A stretch of 64,000 nt of DNA from positions 2,685,354 through 2,749,353 of the forward strand of contig NZ_KV440945.1 in the NCBI RefSeq assembly GCF_001636345.1, in the 5' to 3' direction. Shown here piece after piece: positions 1 through 8,512 of this stretch; positions within the stretch are counted from its first letter, which is position 1; each line of letters opens with the position of its first letter. The translations under genes were made by a program, and so were the position numbers. The stretch comes from Cytobacillus gottheilii (lineage in GTDB: Bacteria; Bacillota; Bacilli; Bacillales; Cytobacillaceae). The notes under the pieces are model-generated. The model ran no database searches, was not told the origin of the DNA, and worked only from the letters and a program-made list of their open reading frames with translations.

Positions 1-1840
1 TAGCAAGTCGTTTCTTTACAGTTTTCGGAATTACACTTTCTTTATATTCCTTTGACTGTGCTTCAAAACGATCCCATGCAGGCAGGCTTACTACAGATGC
101 ATAAATCCCTTCATTTTCAAGAGATTTTTGAGCTTCTACAGCTAATCCAACTTCAGATCCTGCAGCCAATAAAAGAACGTCCGTTTTTTCATTATTTGCT
201 TTAGAGATTACATATCCGCCTTTTGATACACCTTCATAGGCGTTTTTATCCGTATCTTTTATTGTCGGTAAATTTTGACGAGTCAGTACTAGAGCTGTCG
301 GCTTGTTTGTTGATTCAATGGCAATCTTCCATGCTGCAGCTGTTTCATTGCCATCAGCAGGGCGAATGACTGAAAGATTTGGCATTGCACGCAAAGCTGC
401 AAGTTGTTCAACTGGCTCATGTGTAGGACCATCTTCACCAACTGCAATACTGTCATGTGTGAATACGTAAGTAACAGGCAGGTTCATTAATGCAGCAAGG
501 CGTATCGCTGGGCGCAAGTAGTCAGAGAATACAAAGAATGTTCCTCCAAAAACCTTTACTCCGCCATGCAGTGCCATTCCATTTAATGCAGCACCCATTG
601 CAAACTCACGGACACCAAACCAAATGTTTCGGCCTGCAAAGCTTTCTGGTGTAAAATCTTCTGTTCCTTTAATCATTGTCTTATTAGAACCAGCTAAATC
701 TGCAGATCCTCCAAAGAATGTCGGTAGGTTCTGAGCAATTGCATTTAATACTTCTCCTGAAGAAGCACGGCTTGCAAGGCTTTTTCCTTCTTCATAAACT
801 GGCACATCTTTATCCCAGCCTTCTGGAAGTTCATCGTTGATTGCTAATTGCAGCTGGCTTCCTAGCTCAGGATACTTCTCTTTGTATGCAGCAAATAGGT
901 CATTCCATTCCTGCTCTTTTTTCTGGCCATGCTCAGCAACTGCTGCTTTAAAATGATCATAAACTTCTTCAGGCACATGGAAATCTGCTTCAAATGTCCA
1001 TTTATACGCTTCTTTTGTTAATTTCAGTTCATCTGCTCCAAGTGGTGCACCATGTACATCAGATTTACCTGATTTATTCGGAGAACCAAAACCAATGACT
1101 GTTTTTACTTCAATCATCGTTGGACGGTTTTCATCACTCTTTGCTTCTTCAAGTGCCTTAGCAACCTCATGAAGATCATTGCCATCGTTGACACGGATGT
1201 ACTGCCAGCCATAAGATTTAAAACGCTGCTCAACACTTTCAGAGAATGAACGATCTAAATCTCCATCCAGCGAAATGTCATTTGAATCATAAAGAACAAC
1301 AAGTTTACCTAACTTAAGATGACCTGCAAGAGATGCTGCTTCAGCAGATACACCTTCCATTAAGTCTCCATCTCCACAAATACTGTATGTATGATGATCT
1401 ACAACATTAAAACCTTCTTTATTATAAACAGCTGCCATATGACGTTCTGCCATCGCCATACCAACTGCCATTGCCACACCTTGTCCAAGTGGTCCAGTTG
1501 TTGCATCTACTCCTGGTGTATGGCCGAATTCCGGGTGGCCTGGTGTTTTGCTTCCCCATTGGCGGAATTGTTTAATATCCTCCATCGCCACATCATAACC
1601 GGATAAATGCAATAGGCTGTAAAGAAGCATTGAGCCATGTCCAGCAGATAAAACAAAACGGTCACGATCAAACCATTTTGGATTTTTCGGATTATGATTC
1701 ATAAATCGAGTCCATAATGTATAAGCCATTGGTGCAGCACCCATTGGCATACCAGGGTGTCCGGAATTAGCCTTCTCTATCGCATCAATGGATAATGTTC
1801 GAATAGAACTAATTGATAAAGCATCTGTTTGATTAAACAT
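1..1840 (-). CDS. tkt: transketolase (3' end outside window)
   Basis: Transketolase, the thiamine-diphosphate enzyme of the non-oxidative pentose phosphate pathway that moves two-carbon units between sugar phosphates in the cytoplasm. Translating the minus strand from the ATG at 1840 gives [20 protein letters not shown], followed by the family's N-terminal motifs [17 protein letters not shown] and [15 protein letters not shown], the ThDP motif [19 protein letters not shown], and the pyrimidine-domain stretch [20 protein letters not shown]. About 613 residues are present; the family has about 665, so roughly 50 C-terminal residues lie before base 1. A ribosome binding site (GAAAGGATG) precedes the ATG. 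As in B. subtilis it lies downstream of ynzC on the same strand, but a terminator separates the two, so it probably has its own promoter. No frameshift seen. Confidence 0.96.
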   Translation of the reverse strand, partial: MFNQTDALSISSIRTLSIDAIEKANSGHPGMPMGAAPMAYTLWTRFMNHNPKNPKWFDRDRFVLSAGHGSMLLYSLLHLSGYDVAMEDIKQFRQWGSKTPGHPEFGHTPGVDATTGPLGQGVAMAVGMAMAERHMAAVYNKEGFNVVDHHTYSICGDGDLMEGVSAEAASLAGHLKLGKLVVLYDSNDISLDGDLDRSFSESVEQRFKSYGWQYIRVNDGNDLHEVAKALEEAKSDENRPTMIEVKTVIGFGSPNKSGKSDVHGAPLGADELKLTKEAYKWTFEADFHVPEEVYDHFKAAVAEHGQKKEQEWNDLFAAYKEKYPELGSQLQLAINDELPEGWDKDVPVYEEGKSLASRASSGEVLNAIAQNLPTFFGGSADLAGSNKTMIKGTEDFTPESFAGRNIWFGVREFAMGAALNGMALHGGVKVFGGTFFVFSDYLRPAIRLAALMNLPVTYVFTHDSIAVGEDGPTHEPVEQLAALRAMPNLSVIRPADGNETAAAWKIAIESTNKPTALVLTRQNLPTIKDTDKNAYEGVSKGGYVISKANNEKTDVLLLAAGSEVGLAVEAQKSLENEGIYASVVSLPAWDRFEAQSKEYKESVIPKTVKKRLA

Positions 1841-2160
1841 AAATTACATCCTTTCGAGAAAAATATCTTCTCTTTTAATATATAGACATTCGAGAGGTAA
1901 GACAACTGATAGAAACCAAAAACACATGATATTTCCTATTTTGTCACAATAAAACTTGCATTATGTAACAGGAAAGACAAATGTTCATCCATTCCTTTAA
2001 TAAAATGATAACGCCACCAATTTAATAGAATGAAAAGAAGGAACACATGCCATTAATGGTGTATTCCTTGGTTTTTCATATAAATGAGGCTGGGACAAAA
2101 CTAAATAAATCTTTCTAAAACACGAACTTTCAATATCTTGGTTTGGGTATTTAAACAAGT

Positions 2161-2290
2161 CCGTTCCACCTGCGCTGCGGACCCTCGCTTTCCGTGGGGA
2201 GGAAGCTGAGCCTCCTCAGAGCAAGCTCCTGCGGGGTCTCACCTTTTCCTCTATTGCCCACAGGAGTCGAGTGTCCTCCGCTCCATTTCA
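2161..2290. repeat. GC-rich dispersed repeat of Bacillaceae type
   Basis: A markedly GC-rich block in an AT-rich gap, running from CCGTTCCACCTGCGCTGCGG to CCTCCGCTCCATTTCACTC. It contains nested short inverted repeats such as GAGGAAGCTGAGCCTCCTC. I recall near-identical intergenic sequences from several Bacillus-group genomes, which suggests a genome-wide repeat; only this copy occurs in the window. Function unknown. Confidence 0.5.
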
Positions 2291-2321
2291 CTCATGCTAA
2301 TAAAATACATTTTATAATCGT

Positions 2322-2367
2322 AAAAAAACCGAATGATTAGAAAGATGACTTCCTAACCATTCGGTTC
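2322..2367 (-). terminator. rho-independent terminator of ynzC operon
   Basis: On the minus strand AACCGAATGGTTAG pairs with CTAATCATTCGGTT around an 11-nt loop and is followed by TTTTTTT. It lies about 45 bp beyond the ynzC stop codon. Confidence 0.85.
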
Positions 2368-2411
2368 TATGGAAGTGTTAAATACTTATTCCCCAGCCTC
2401 ATTTAAGCAAT

Positions 2412-2645
2412 TTAATGCAGTTTGTTATTGTTCTTTTCCTGCTTTAGTTTCTCAGGTGTTACATCATTTCCTTCTGGATCTATGATTGTTACGCTCTTGA
2501 GTGTATTAAACATGGAAGAGCGGAATGTCTGCAAATATTCTTTACGCAAAGCTGATTGCTCCTTTGCTTCTGCTTCCGTTAAACCAGTTGTTTTCGCCTT
2601 ATTTGCTAGAACATTTATGCGGGCGAGTTTGTCCTTTGGCAGCAT
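2412..2645 (-). CDS. ynzC: DUF896 family protein YnzC
   Basis: A 77-residue protein of the DUF896/UPF0291 family, mainly helical, with the family's N-terminal signature LARINVLANKAKTTGLTEAE followed by EQSALRKEYLQTFR. In B. subtilis ynzC is the last gene of the LexA-controlled yneA-yneB-ynzC operon, and the same order is kept here. Its molecular role is not established. The ATG at 2645 follows GGAGCTGTCCAT. The lysine/asparagine-rich tail (KQEKNNNKLH) is probably unstructured. There are about 200 bp between yneB and ynzC, so a separate promoter is possible. Confidence 0.9.
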   Translation of the reverse strand: MLPKDKLARINVLANKAKTTGLTEAEAKEQSALRKEYLQTFRSSMFNTLKSVTIIDPEGNDVTPEKLKQEKNNNKLH

Positions 2646-2844
2646 ATGGACAGCTCCTTTACTATTTCATTAGCATAAATGTCATTTTATTAGAAAATAG
2701 TTAAATTGACAAGGATGAAGTCTTACTCGTATAGAAAGAGGCTTCCGAAGTGAGAAAACGCGGATTAAAGGTTTTTTCCGATAAGTCCAGTACATACTGT
2801 GAAATTGTTTACTATTTCGCTGGACAATATGAAGATCTAAAGAT

Positions 2845-3513
<669 letters not shown>

Positions 3514-3529
3514 CTATTAGTTCCTATTC

Positions 3530-3850
3530 CTATTCACGGCTGGCCAATTCTGTTATATATTGATCTTCATCAGCTTTTACCGGAATAGAAACGGTATCAC
3601 CGGGATGAATTTTTCCATTTGTAATGCCATTATGAGTTTCCATCCATTGAACAAATTCAGCAGTAGAAAAATGATGCTCCTCTGCAAATTGTTCAGCAAT
3701 TCCCCATAACGAGTCATTTTCATTAACAGTTACAATCATATATTGATCGTCTTCCTGATCTTCTAGTTGAAAAGAAAGAATAAGTGATCCTGCAATACTT
3801 AAAAATACAAGAATAATAGCATAGCAATAAGAATTCCACAATTTTTTCAT
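3530..3850 (-). CDS. yneA: cell division suppressor YneA (LysM)
   Basis: SOS-induced inhibitor of cell division. The 106-residue product has a short N-terminus, one membrane segment (about residues 9-27, YAIILVFLSIAGSLILSF) and an extracytoplasmic LysM domain (about residues 38-95, with MIVTVNENDSLWGIAEQF and IHPGDTVSIPV) that binds peptidoglycan. In B. subtilis YneA acts from the membrane to delay septation after DNA damage. It is transcribed divergently from lexA from a promoter overlapped by a LexA box. The ATG at 3850 follows GAGGTGAAGGTT; an upstream in-frame GTG lies within the ribosome binding site and was rejected. Confidence 0.92.
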   Translation of the reverse strand: MKKLWNSYCYAIILVFLSIAGSLILSFQLEDQEDDQYMIVTVNENDSLWGIAEQFAEEHHFSTAEFVQWMETHNGITNGKIHPGDTVSIPVKADEDQYITELASRE

Positions 3851-3866
3851 AACCTTCACCTCATAA

Positions 3867-3972
3867 AGAATGTATGTTCGTATTCGTTGAGTTTATTATA
3901 ATACGAACATTTGTTTTGGTCAACAGAAAATTCGAACTTATGTTTGTATGTGTTTTAAAAGAATGGTATAAT
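3867..3972. promoter_or_regulatory. divergent yneA/lexA promoters with LexA boxes
   Basis: For yneA (minus strand): -35 TTGACC at 3918-3923, 17-bp spacer, -10 TATAAT at 3895-3900. For lexA (plus strand): -35 TTGTAT at 3944-3949, 17-bp spacer, -10 TATAAT at 3967-3972. Sites resembling the B. subtilis LexA consensus CGAAC-N4-GTTCG are CGAACATTTGTTTT at 3904-3917 (in the yneA spacer), CGAACTTATGTTTG at 3933-3946 (overlapping the lexA -35), and on the minus strand a weaker site at 3867-3880. The layout matches SOS control of both genes. Confidence 0.85.
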
Positions 3973-4008
3973 AAGGACAAGATATTAATAAAGGGTGCGT
4001 GATCCAAT

Positions 4009-4626
4009 TTGAAACTATCAAAAAGACAGCAGGATATTTTGGAATTTATTAAAGATGAGGTCCGACAGAAAGGGTATCCGCCTTCTGTGAGAGAAATCGG
4101 GGAAGCTGTTGGACTTGCTTCCAGTTCTACAGTGCATGGCCATTTAGCCAGACTTGAAAGCAAGGGATTAATTAGAAGGGATCCTACAAAGCCTAGGGCA
4201 ATTGAAATATTGGATCTTGAGGAAACTCATATCCCGAAGGTAAATACCATTAACGTACCTATTGTCGGAAAAGTTACTGCCGGTCAGCCTATTACTGCAA
4301 TCGAAAATGTTGAAGAGTACTTTCCCCTTCCAGAGCGTCTTGCACCTCCAGATGAGCATGTTTTCATGCTGGAGATTATGGGTGATAGTATGATAGAAGC
4401 TGGCATTTTAGATGGTGACTATGTTGTAGTTAAACAGCAAAGCACAGCTAATAATGGTGATATTGTAGTCGCAATGACTGAAGATGACGAAGCTACTGTT
4501 AAACGTTTCTTCAAAGAAAAAGACTATTTCCGGCTTCAGCCCGAAAATTCAACTATGGAACCAATCATCCTTCGTCATGTTTCAATTTTAGGAAAAGTTA
4601 CTGGTGTTTATCGTCAAATGCATTAA
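4009..4626 (+). CDS. lexA: LexA repressor
   Basis: SOS repressor, 205 residues. The N-terminal winged helix (about residues 1-65, with [20 protein letters not shown]) binds operators. The C-terminal S24-type domain self-cleaves when RecA filaments form. The scissile bond Ala91-Gly92 is visible (VTAGQPI), as are the catalytic Ser127 (MGDSMIEAG) and Lys165 (ATVKRFF). The start is a TTG after AAGGGTG, with no better in-frame ATG upstream. It represses itself, the divergent yneA operon and, by family knowledge, recA, whose upstream region in this window also has a LexA-like box. A strong terminator follows. Confidence 0.97.
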   Translation: MKLSKRQQDILEFIKDEVRQKGYPPSVREIGEAVGLASSSTVHGHLARLESKGLIRRDPTKPRAIEILDLEETHIPKVNTINVPIVGKVTAGQPITAIENVEEYFPLPERLAPPDEHVFMLEIMGDSMIEAGILDGDYVVVKQQSTANNGDIVVAMTEDDEATVKRFFKEKDYFRLQPENSTMEPIILRHVSILGKVTGVYRQMH

Positions 4627-4638
4627 TATGGCAAACAG

Positions 4639-4672
4639 AGCATGCAGAATACCTGCATGCTTTTTCTTTTAT
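4639..4672 (+). terminator. lexA terminator
   Basis: AGCATGCAG pairs with CTGCATGCT around AATAC and is followed by TTTTCTTTT, 13 bp after the lexA stop codon. Confidence 0.9.
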
Positions 4673-4711
4673 CTGCTAAAAGGTATATACAAATATAGTA
4701 TCCAGCTATTT

Positions 4712-4858
4712 TTATCGTTGTTTCCGACCTGTCAATCGCCTTTTTTCATTGCCACGATATAAAAAATCACCAAACCGAACTTTTGTTCTATGCGTAGGGT
4801 TCAATATACATGCCGCATCACCTATATAGTTGTCTGAAAATTCGTTATAATTAACCAT
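4712..4858 (-). CDS. possible 48-residue basic protein
   Basis: An uninterrupted small frame from an ATG at 4858 to a TAA at 4712. It encodes a hydrophilic product beginning MVNYNEFSDNYIGDAA and ending in a strongly basic tail (RGNEKRRLTGRKQR). I do not recognise it. No good ribosome binding site lies at the right distance (the nearest is an AGGAA about 14 nt upstream), which counts against it. It fills most of the lexA to 4952 gap, which otherwise holds only the lexA terminator. A LexA-like 14-mer (CGAACTTTTGTTCT, 4776-4789) falls inside it. It may be a real small gene or chance. Confidence 0.3.
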   Translation of the reverse strand: MVNYNEFSDNYIGDAACILNPTHRTKVRFGDFLYRGNEKRRLTGRKQR

Positions 4859-4951
4859 GCTATTTTTGGAAAATTCCTATATACTGGTAATACAACATGA
4901 TTCTAACTAAGGTCGCTTCAAAAAATCTCGGCTTTAGGAGTGTGAAGGGCT

Positions 4952-5239
4952 ATGTTATTGAACATGTTACTTTCTTTCTGTATCGGTGCATTTGTCGGTG
5001 TAGCAGCACATATTCAAAAAAACGGCAAGCTGATCAAGCCGCGCAAAACAAAACGATTTATCTATCTGGGATTTTTTGAAGATGTTATTATGGGGTCATT
5101 AGCGGCTGTACTAGTGGTTTTATCTGCAAATCCTGAATCTGTCATAGCAGTTATTGTTACTGCCATGATCGCTGGATTAGGCGGAGAGGCTATCCTAAAA
5201 GGATTGGACTTATTAAAGCTGCGAGAGAAAAAAGAATAG
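4952..5239 (+). CDS. DUF4257-like small membrane protein
   Basis: A 95-residue protein with three hydrophobic segments (about residues 1-19, 43-62 and 64-84). A basic loop (QKNGKLIKPRKTKRFIYLGF) lies after the first, and the charged tail is LLKLREKKE. The KPRKTKRFIYLGFFED motif is what I associate with the DUF4257 family of small Bacillus membrane proteins, from memory. No biochemical role is known to me. The start ATG follows GAAGGGCT. It converges on the 5271-5444 gene across a shared hairpin terminator. Confidence 0.7.
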   Translation: MLLNMLLSFCIGAFVGVAAHIQKNGKLIKPRKTKRFIYLGFFEDVIMGSLAAVLVVLSANPESVIAVIVTAMIAGLGGEAILKGLDLLKLREKKE

Positions 5240-5263
5240 GCGTGCAAGTCTTTTGCACGCCTC
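5239..5263. terminator. bidirectional terminator
   Basis: GGCGTGCAA and TTGCACGCC form a 9-bp stem between two convergent genes. On the minus strand it is followed by the T-rich TATTCTTTTTTC; the plus side has no good T run. Confidence 0.7.
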
Positions 5264-5270
5264 ATCCTTT

Positions 5271-5444
5271 CTAACGTCGATGCTCTACAAGGTCAATAAC
5301 ACCTAAAACTACGTGTGCAAGTCCAAATCCAAATAATGTGTTAGCCATCATTTTGTTGCTGCCACGCTTTTGCTTAAGTGCATATCCAGTAGCTGTTACA
5401 GCCGTACCTAGTGCAGTTGGAATCATACCTTCACGAATGTTCAT
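5271..5444 (-). CDS. 57-residue hypothetical membrane protein
   Basis: A small gene from an ATG at 5444 to a TAG at 5271, preceded by a strong GGAGGGAAATAC ribosome binding site. The product begins MNIREGMIPTALGTAVTATG. It has one clear hydrophobic segment (about residues 38-52, FGFGLAHVVLGVIDL), a weaker N-terminal one, and a basic KQKRGSNK loop between them. Such a product would probably sit in the membrane. I do not recognise the family. Codon usage and ribosome binding site look native. Confidence 0.7.
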   Translation of the reverse strand: MNIREGMIPTALGTAVTATGYALKQKRGSNKMMANTLFGFGLAHVVLGVIDLVEHRR

Positions 5445-5523
5445 GTATTTCCCTCCACATCGATGTTAGTAGGCGTTATTTCTTTCACCCACAAATAGTA
5501 TCGGCTTTCTTCACCTTAATCAC

Positions 5524-6552
5524 TCATGTAAAATACTCCAATTTTGCATTAGGAAAGAATTTCTCCATATAAGCGTATAAGCTTTTTTGAATTTCCTCTT
5601 GTTCGTCTTTCTGATAAATATACTTGCCTATTCCGTATTTTCCCCATTTGTAGCGGCGTTTTTCCTCATCTAACTCCAGCTTTGTCATTGGGTAGTTTTT
5701 CTGAATGACCTTTTTTGCAGGCTTGGTAAACCGGTGCTGGATAAACTCAAATGTAATATCCTTTTTCGCATCCTCGGGTAATTCATCATGAAGGCGTTCA
5801 AACATATGGTAATATCCGTCCTGCCATCCTTCGTGCAGATAAATTGGCGCAACGATAAACCCTAGAGGATACCCTGCTCTGGCTACCTTCCCCGCTGCTT
5901 CAATTCTCTTTGCCAGCGGTGATGTGCCAGGCTCAAAATTTTTAATAACATAATCGGCATTCACGCTAAAGCGAAACCGGGTTTTTCCGTTGTGCTCTGC
6001 ATCCAGCAGATGATCAACATGATGAAACTTTGTAACAAAGCGAAGTTTTCCATGTTCTGACCTGCCGAAATGTTCAATAGCTCTTTTTAAACTATGTGTC
6101 AGATGATCAATTCCAACAATATCCGATGTACAGGATGCTTCAAACCGTGTAATTTCTGGTGATCTTTCTTCCATATACTTATCAGCTGCATCCAAGATTT
6201 CATCCACATTAACGTAAGTACGAATATACGGCTTACTTCCCATCGTCGTCTGCAGATAGCAATAATGGCAATGACCCATACAGCCAGTGGCAAATGGAAT
6301 GGCATATTCCGCAGATGGTTTCGAGGTATCAAACTTTAAGGTTTTTCTAATACCAACCACTAATGTGGATTTCGCCACTCTGTATTTTTGAAAATCATTC
6401 TCTCCTGGTAAATTGCGGATCTGATTATGAGAGGTTGTATAACGGATATCGAGACCCATTTCCTTAAATCGATCGTATAAAGTTTCTCCTAAAGGATAAT
6501 CAAGTGCATTAGGCTCAAAATAAACGAGCTGCGGCTTAAAAGGTCTCATCAT
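5524..6552 (-). CDS. splB: spore photoproduct lyase
   Basis: Radical S-adenosylmethionine enzyme that reverses the thymine dimer 'spore photoproduct' formed when UV hits dormant spore DNA; it acts during germination. Counting from the ATG at 6552 the protein is 342 residues. The [4Fe-4S] motif lies at Cys91, Cys95 and Cys98 (GCMGHCHYCYLQTTMG), and the fourth essential cysteine at Cys141 (FEASCTSD), the same positions as in the B. subtilis enzyme. An upstream in-frame ATG at 6570 overlaps the GGAGGA ribosome binding site, so I prefer the internal start. The gene overlaps the 3' end of splA by 17 bp, implying translational coupling. In B. subtilis splAB is made in the forespore under sigma-G. 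Confidence 0.97.
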   Translation of the reverse strand: MMRPFKPQLVYFEPNALDYPLGETLYDRFKEMGLDIRYTTSHNQIRNLPGENDFQKYRVAKSTLVVGIRKTLKFDTSKPSAEYAIPFATGCMGHCHYCYLQTTMGSKPYIRTYVNVDEILDAADKYMEERSPEITRFEASCTSDIVGIDHLTHSLKRAIEHFGRSEHGKLRFVTKFHHVDHLLDAEHNGKTRFRFSVNADYVIKNFEPGTSPLAKRIEAAGKVARAGYPLGFIVAPIYLHEGWQDGYYHMFERLHDELPEDAKKDITFEFIQHRFTKPAKKVIQKNYPMTKLELDEEKRRYKWGKYGIGKYIYQKDEQEEIQKSLYAYMEKFFPNAKLEYFT

Positions 6553-6814
6553 ATAATCCATTTCCTCCATCTATATTCCCGAAGTATTCCTGATAAGCAG
6601 CCTCTGCTTCTTGAGGTGTTGAATATACCGCCATTTCATTTGTCAGCGGATAATACGTTTCATATACAAAGACAGCTAAAGATTGAGGATCTTCGGGATT
6701 ATTAACAACAGCAGCTTCCTGAATATTTGCCACATCCTGTGTGTGCGGATTACGATAAAAAATATAAACAATGTCTCCCGCTTGGTATTCATTACTATAT
6801 TGGCTGTATTCCAA
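6536..6814 (-). CDS. splA: SplA regulator of spore photoproduct lyase operon
   Basis: Small cytoplasmic protein that limits spl operon expression in B. subtilis. The core matches the family: EYQAGDIVYIFYRNPHTQDV, then VFVYETYYPLTNEMAVYST and a C-terminal EAEAAYQEYFGN. I place the start at the TTG at 6814 (MEYSQYSNEYQAGD, 92 residues), which follows GTGGTGATC and agrees with the known N-terminus of the family. A longer reading from 6859 would add 15 poorly conserved residues. It overlaps splB, the only other gene in the operon. Confidence 0.88.
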   Translation of the reverse strand: MEYSQYSNEYQAGDIVYIFYRNPHTQDVANIQEAAVVNNPEDPQSLAVFVYETYYPLTNEMAVYSTPQEAEAAYQEYFGNIDGGNGLYDETF

Positions 6815-6975
6815 ATTGATCACCACTTTCGAAATGTATACACTCATTTTGCCGATCAACAGTGGAAATTATGATTTCTATATAGTGGAAATAGTTTCTA
6901 AAAAGCTTTCGGGTAAGGATGAAGCCAATGGTTTATACTAACGATGCTAAATAAATTGGAATGGAGATGAATCTC

Positions 6976-7341
6976 ATGGATTTACATGCGTCTAACCAAA
7001 CTGAGGCAGCATTGCTGCATTATAAAGAGGGACTTGGCACATTTACAAAAAAGATGCCTGAACTTGCTTCTCACTTTAATGCTTTTACTGAGGAATGTTT
7101 TCGCGAGGGAACTCTATCTCAAAAAGACAAGCAATTAATCGCTCTTGGGATCAGCCTTTACTCTCAGGATGAATATTGCATCATTTATCATACAAAAGGC
7201 TGTCTGGACCAAGGGTGCAGTGAACAGGAAATCTATGAAGCAATTGGCGTTACGGCGGCATTTGGCGGCGGCGCTGCTATGAGTCAGGCAGTTACACTGG
7301 TTCAAGATTGCATCCAAGACTTAAATAATCTTACACAATAA
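6976..7341 (+). CDS. carboxymuconolactone decarboxylase/AhpD-like protein
   Basis: A 121-residue all-helical protein of the CMD/AhpD-like superfamily. The segment [20 protein letters not shown] followed by [10 protein letters not shown] has the family's active-site layout (Cys-x3-His near a second Cys), and [17 protein letters not shown] is the characteristic C-terminal helix. Members act as alkylhydroperoxidases or thiol-dependent reductases, but the substrate cannot be inferred here. The ATG at 6976 is favoured over one at 6961 because GGAG lies 9 nt before it. It converges on a minus-strand pair, with a terminator between. Confidence 0.82.
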   Translation: MDLHASNQTEAALLHYKEGLGTFTKKMPELASHFNAFTEECFREGTLSQKDKQLIALGISLYSQDEYCIIYHTKGCLDQGCSEQEIYEAIGVTAAFGGGAAMSQAVTLVQDCIQDLNNLTQ

Positions 7342-7361
7342 GTACTGATGCATAACGGAAA

Positions 7362-7391
7362 AACGAGCCACTGCTGACGGTGGCTCGTTCA
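7362..7391 (-). terminator. terminator between convergent genes
   Basis: A 10-bp perfect stem AACGAGCCAC/GTGGCTCGTT with an 8-nt loop. On the minus strand it runs into TTTTTCC. It abuts the stop codon of the 7393-7704 gene. Confidence 0.85.
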
Positions 7392-7392
7392 C

Positions 7393-7704
7393 TTAAAAAT
7401 CTTCTATTTCGGCCTTTTTGTTCGACTTTGCTGCATCAATCATAAGCAAGATGGCGGTGATGATATGCATCACCATTCCTATTACAGGAATAAACCCAAC
7501 AACAGAGGTAACAATGCCTAAAATGCTGCCATGTTTCTTTTCGCCTTCATTTGCACTGAATACAAGTGTCACGATGTGTAGTACCAGCATGACAAATAAC
7601 GGTGTCCATGCCGTACTTAAAATTAATAATCCTCCCAAAAAAGGAATGCCCAGCGCCGCTTCAAAACCACCAGTTATCCACTTTAAAATCGTAGAGGTTT
7701 TCAT
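7393..7704 (-). CDS. small membrane protein (DUF4064-like)
   Basis: A 103-residue protein with three membrane segments (about residues 14-32, 34-50 and 62-91) and a charged C-terminus (KSNKKAEIEDF). The pattern (ITGGFEAALGIPFLGG, then a GSILGIVTSVVGFIPVIG helix) resembles DUF4064-type Bacillus membrane proteins, but this assignment is from memory and tentative. Its ATG overlaps the stop codon of the upstream phosphatase gene (TAATG), so translation of the two is probably coupled. Confidence 0.7.
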   Translation of the reverse strand: MKTSTILKWITGGFEAALGIPFLGGLLILSTAWTPLFVMLVLHIVTLVFSANEGEKKHGSILGIVTSVVGFIPVIGMVMHIITAILLMIDAAKSNKKAEIEDF

Positions 7705-8288
7705 TACTTTTCCTCACTTTCCTGTAAATGATGGATCACATTATAATCTTTGATGGACCACTTATCTTCTTTAAAAGTCATATTATTAAGGCAAGCATTC
7801 TCTAAACGAATTTGATTAAATAGCTCAGCATCTAATGCGTTCGCAGCTAGGATTGCATGAATGACTGCACCATGGGCCACAAGCAAAACTTTCTGATTCG
7901 GATATTCCCTGCTGATTCTCATTAATCCTTCCTGCAGCCGGGGGGTTAACTCCTCCACTGTTTCCATATCTGTGTAATTCTTATCCGGAAAATGCTGCTG
8001 ACGCTCCTCCGGTGTCATGCCTTCAGCTTTACCAAAATGCCTTTCCGTGAAATCCTCCATTACTTTTAATGGTACCCCAACTTGATTCTGAATGATTTCA
8101 GCTGTTTTCTTTGCTCTTGAAAGCGGACTGGTTAGAATAATGTCCCACTTATCTTGGTTTAAATAGGCAGCACACAGCTCAGCCTGTTTTACTCCATTCA
8201 TATTTAAAGGAATGTCTGTGCTTCCTTGTAATTTTCCTTCTGCATTCCAATCAGTCTGTCCGTGCCTAACAATACATAGAACTGTCAA
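7704..8288 (-). CDS. histidine phosphatase family protein
   Basis: A 194-residue phosphoglycerate mutase-like phosphatase of the broad-specificity PhoE/YhfR group. It shows the phospho-acceptor motif VRHGQTDWN near the N-terminus, SRAKKTAEI (substrate-binding arginine), the acid/base glutamate in FTERHFGKAEG, and the second catalytic histidine in LLVAHGAVIH. Substrate unknown; a housekeeping phosphomonoesterase or cobalamin-type phosphatase are both possible, and no cobalamin genes are near. The start is a TTG at 8288, ten bases after AGGAG. It is co-transcribed with the overlapping small membrane protein gene. Confidence 0.88.
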   Translation of the reverse strand: MTVLCIVRHGQTDWNAEGKLQGSTDIPLNMNGVKQAELCAAYLNQDKWDIILTSPLSRAKKTAEIIQNQVGVPLKVMEDFTERHFGKAEGMTPEERQQHFPDKNYTDMETVEELTPRLQEGLMRISREYPNQKVLLVAHGAVIHAILAANALDAELFNQIRLENACLNNMTFKEDKWSIKDYNVIHHLQESEEK

Positions 8289-8512
8289 AAGTAATCATCT
8301 CCTCATTTATTTCTTTTTTATGTAAAATTATTAGATATGATGAATTGTGTCACACTAGTAAAATCTTCATATAATTTTAGCATAAATGAGGCATAATAAT
8401 ATGTTCAATTTCTTAATATGTAAAAGAAGTAGTCAATAGCCTTCGCTACAATTTTACTTCAAGGTATGTTTTAATAAGAATATAACAATTAATGAAGGGG
8501 GAGAGAGTTTTA

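Larger units (their letters stand above)
2081..2405. repeat. ~325-bp intergenic element with 14-bp inverted ends
   Basis: The sequence TAAATGAGGCTGGG at 2081-2094 recurs as its exact reverse complement at 2392-2405, bracketing most of the tkt-ynzC gap. Inside lie a GC-rich structured repeat (2161-2290) and the ynzC terminator (2322-2367). The ends start with TA, so a TA target duplication cannot be separated from the repeats themselves. The motif GAGGCTGGGACA is, from memory, common between genes in Firmicutes. There is no ORF inside that looks real. It could be a MITE-like element or a large foldback terminator. The inverted ends are certain; the interpretation is not. Confidence 0.6.
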
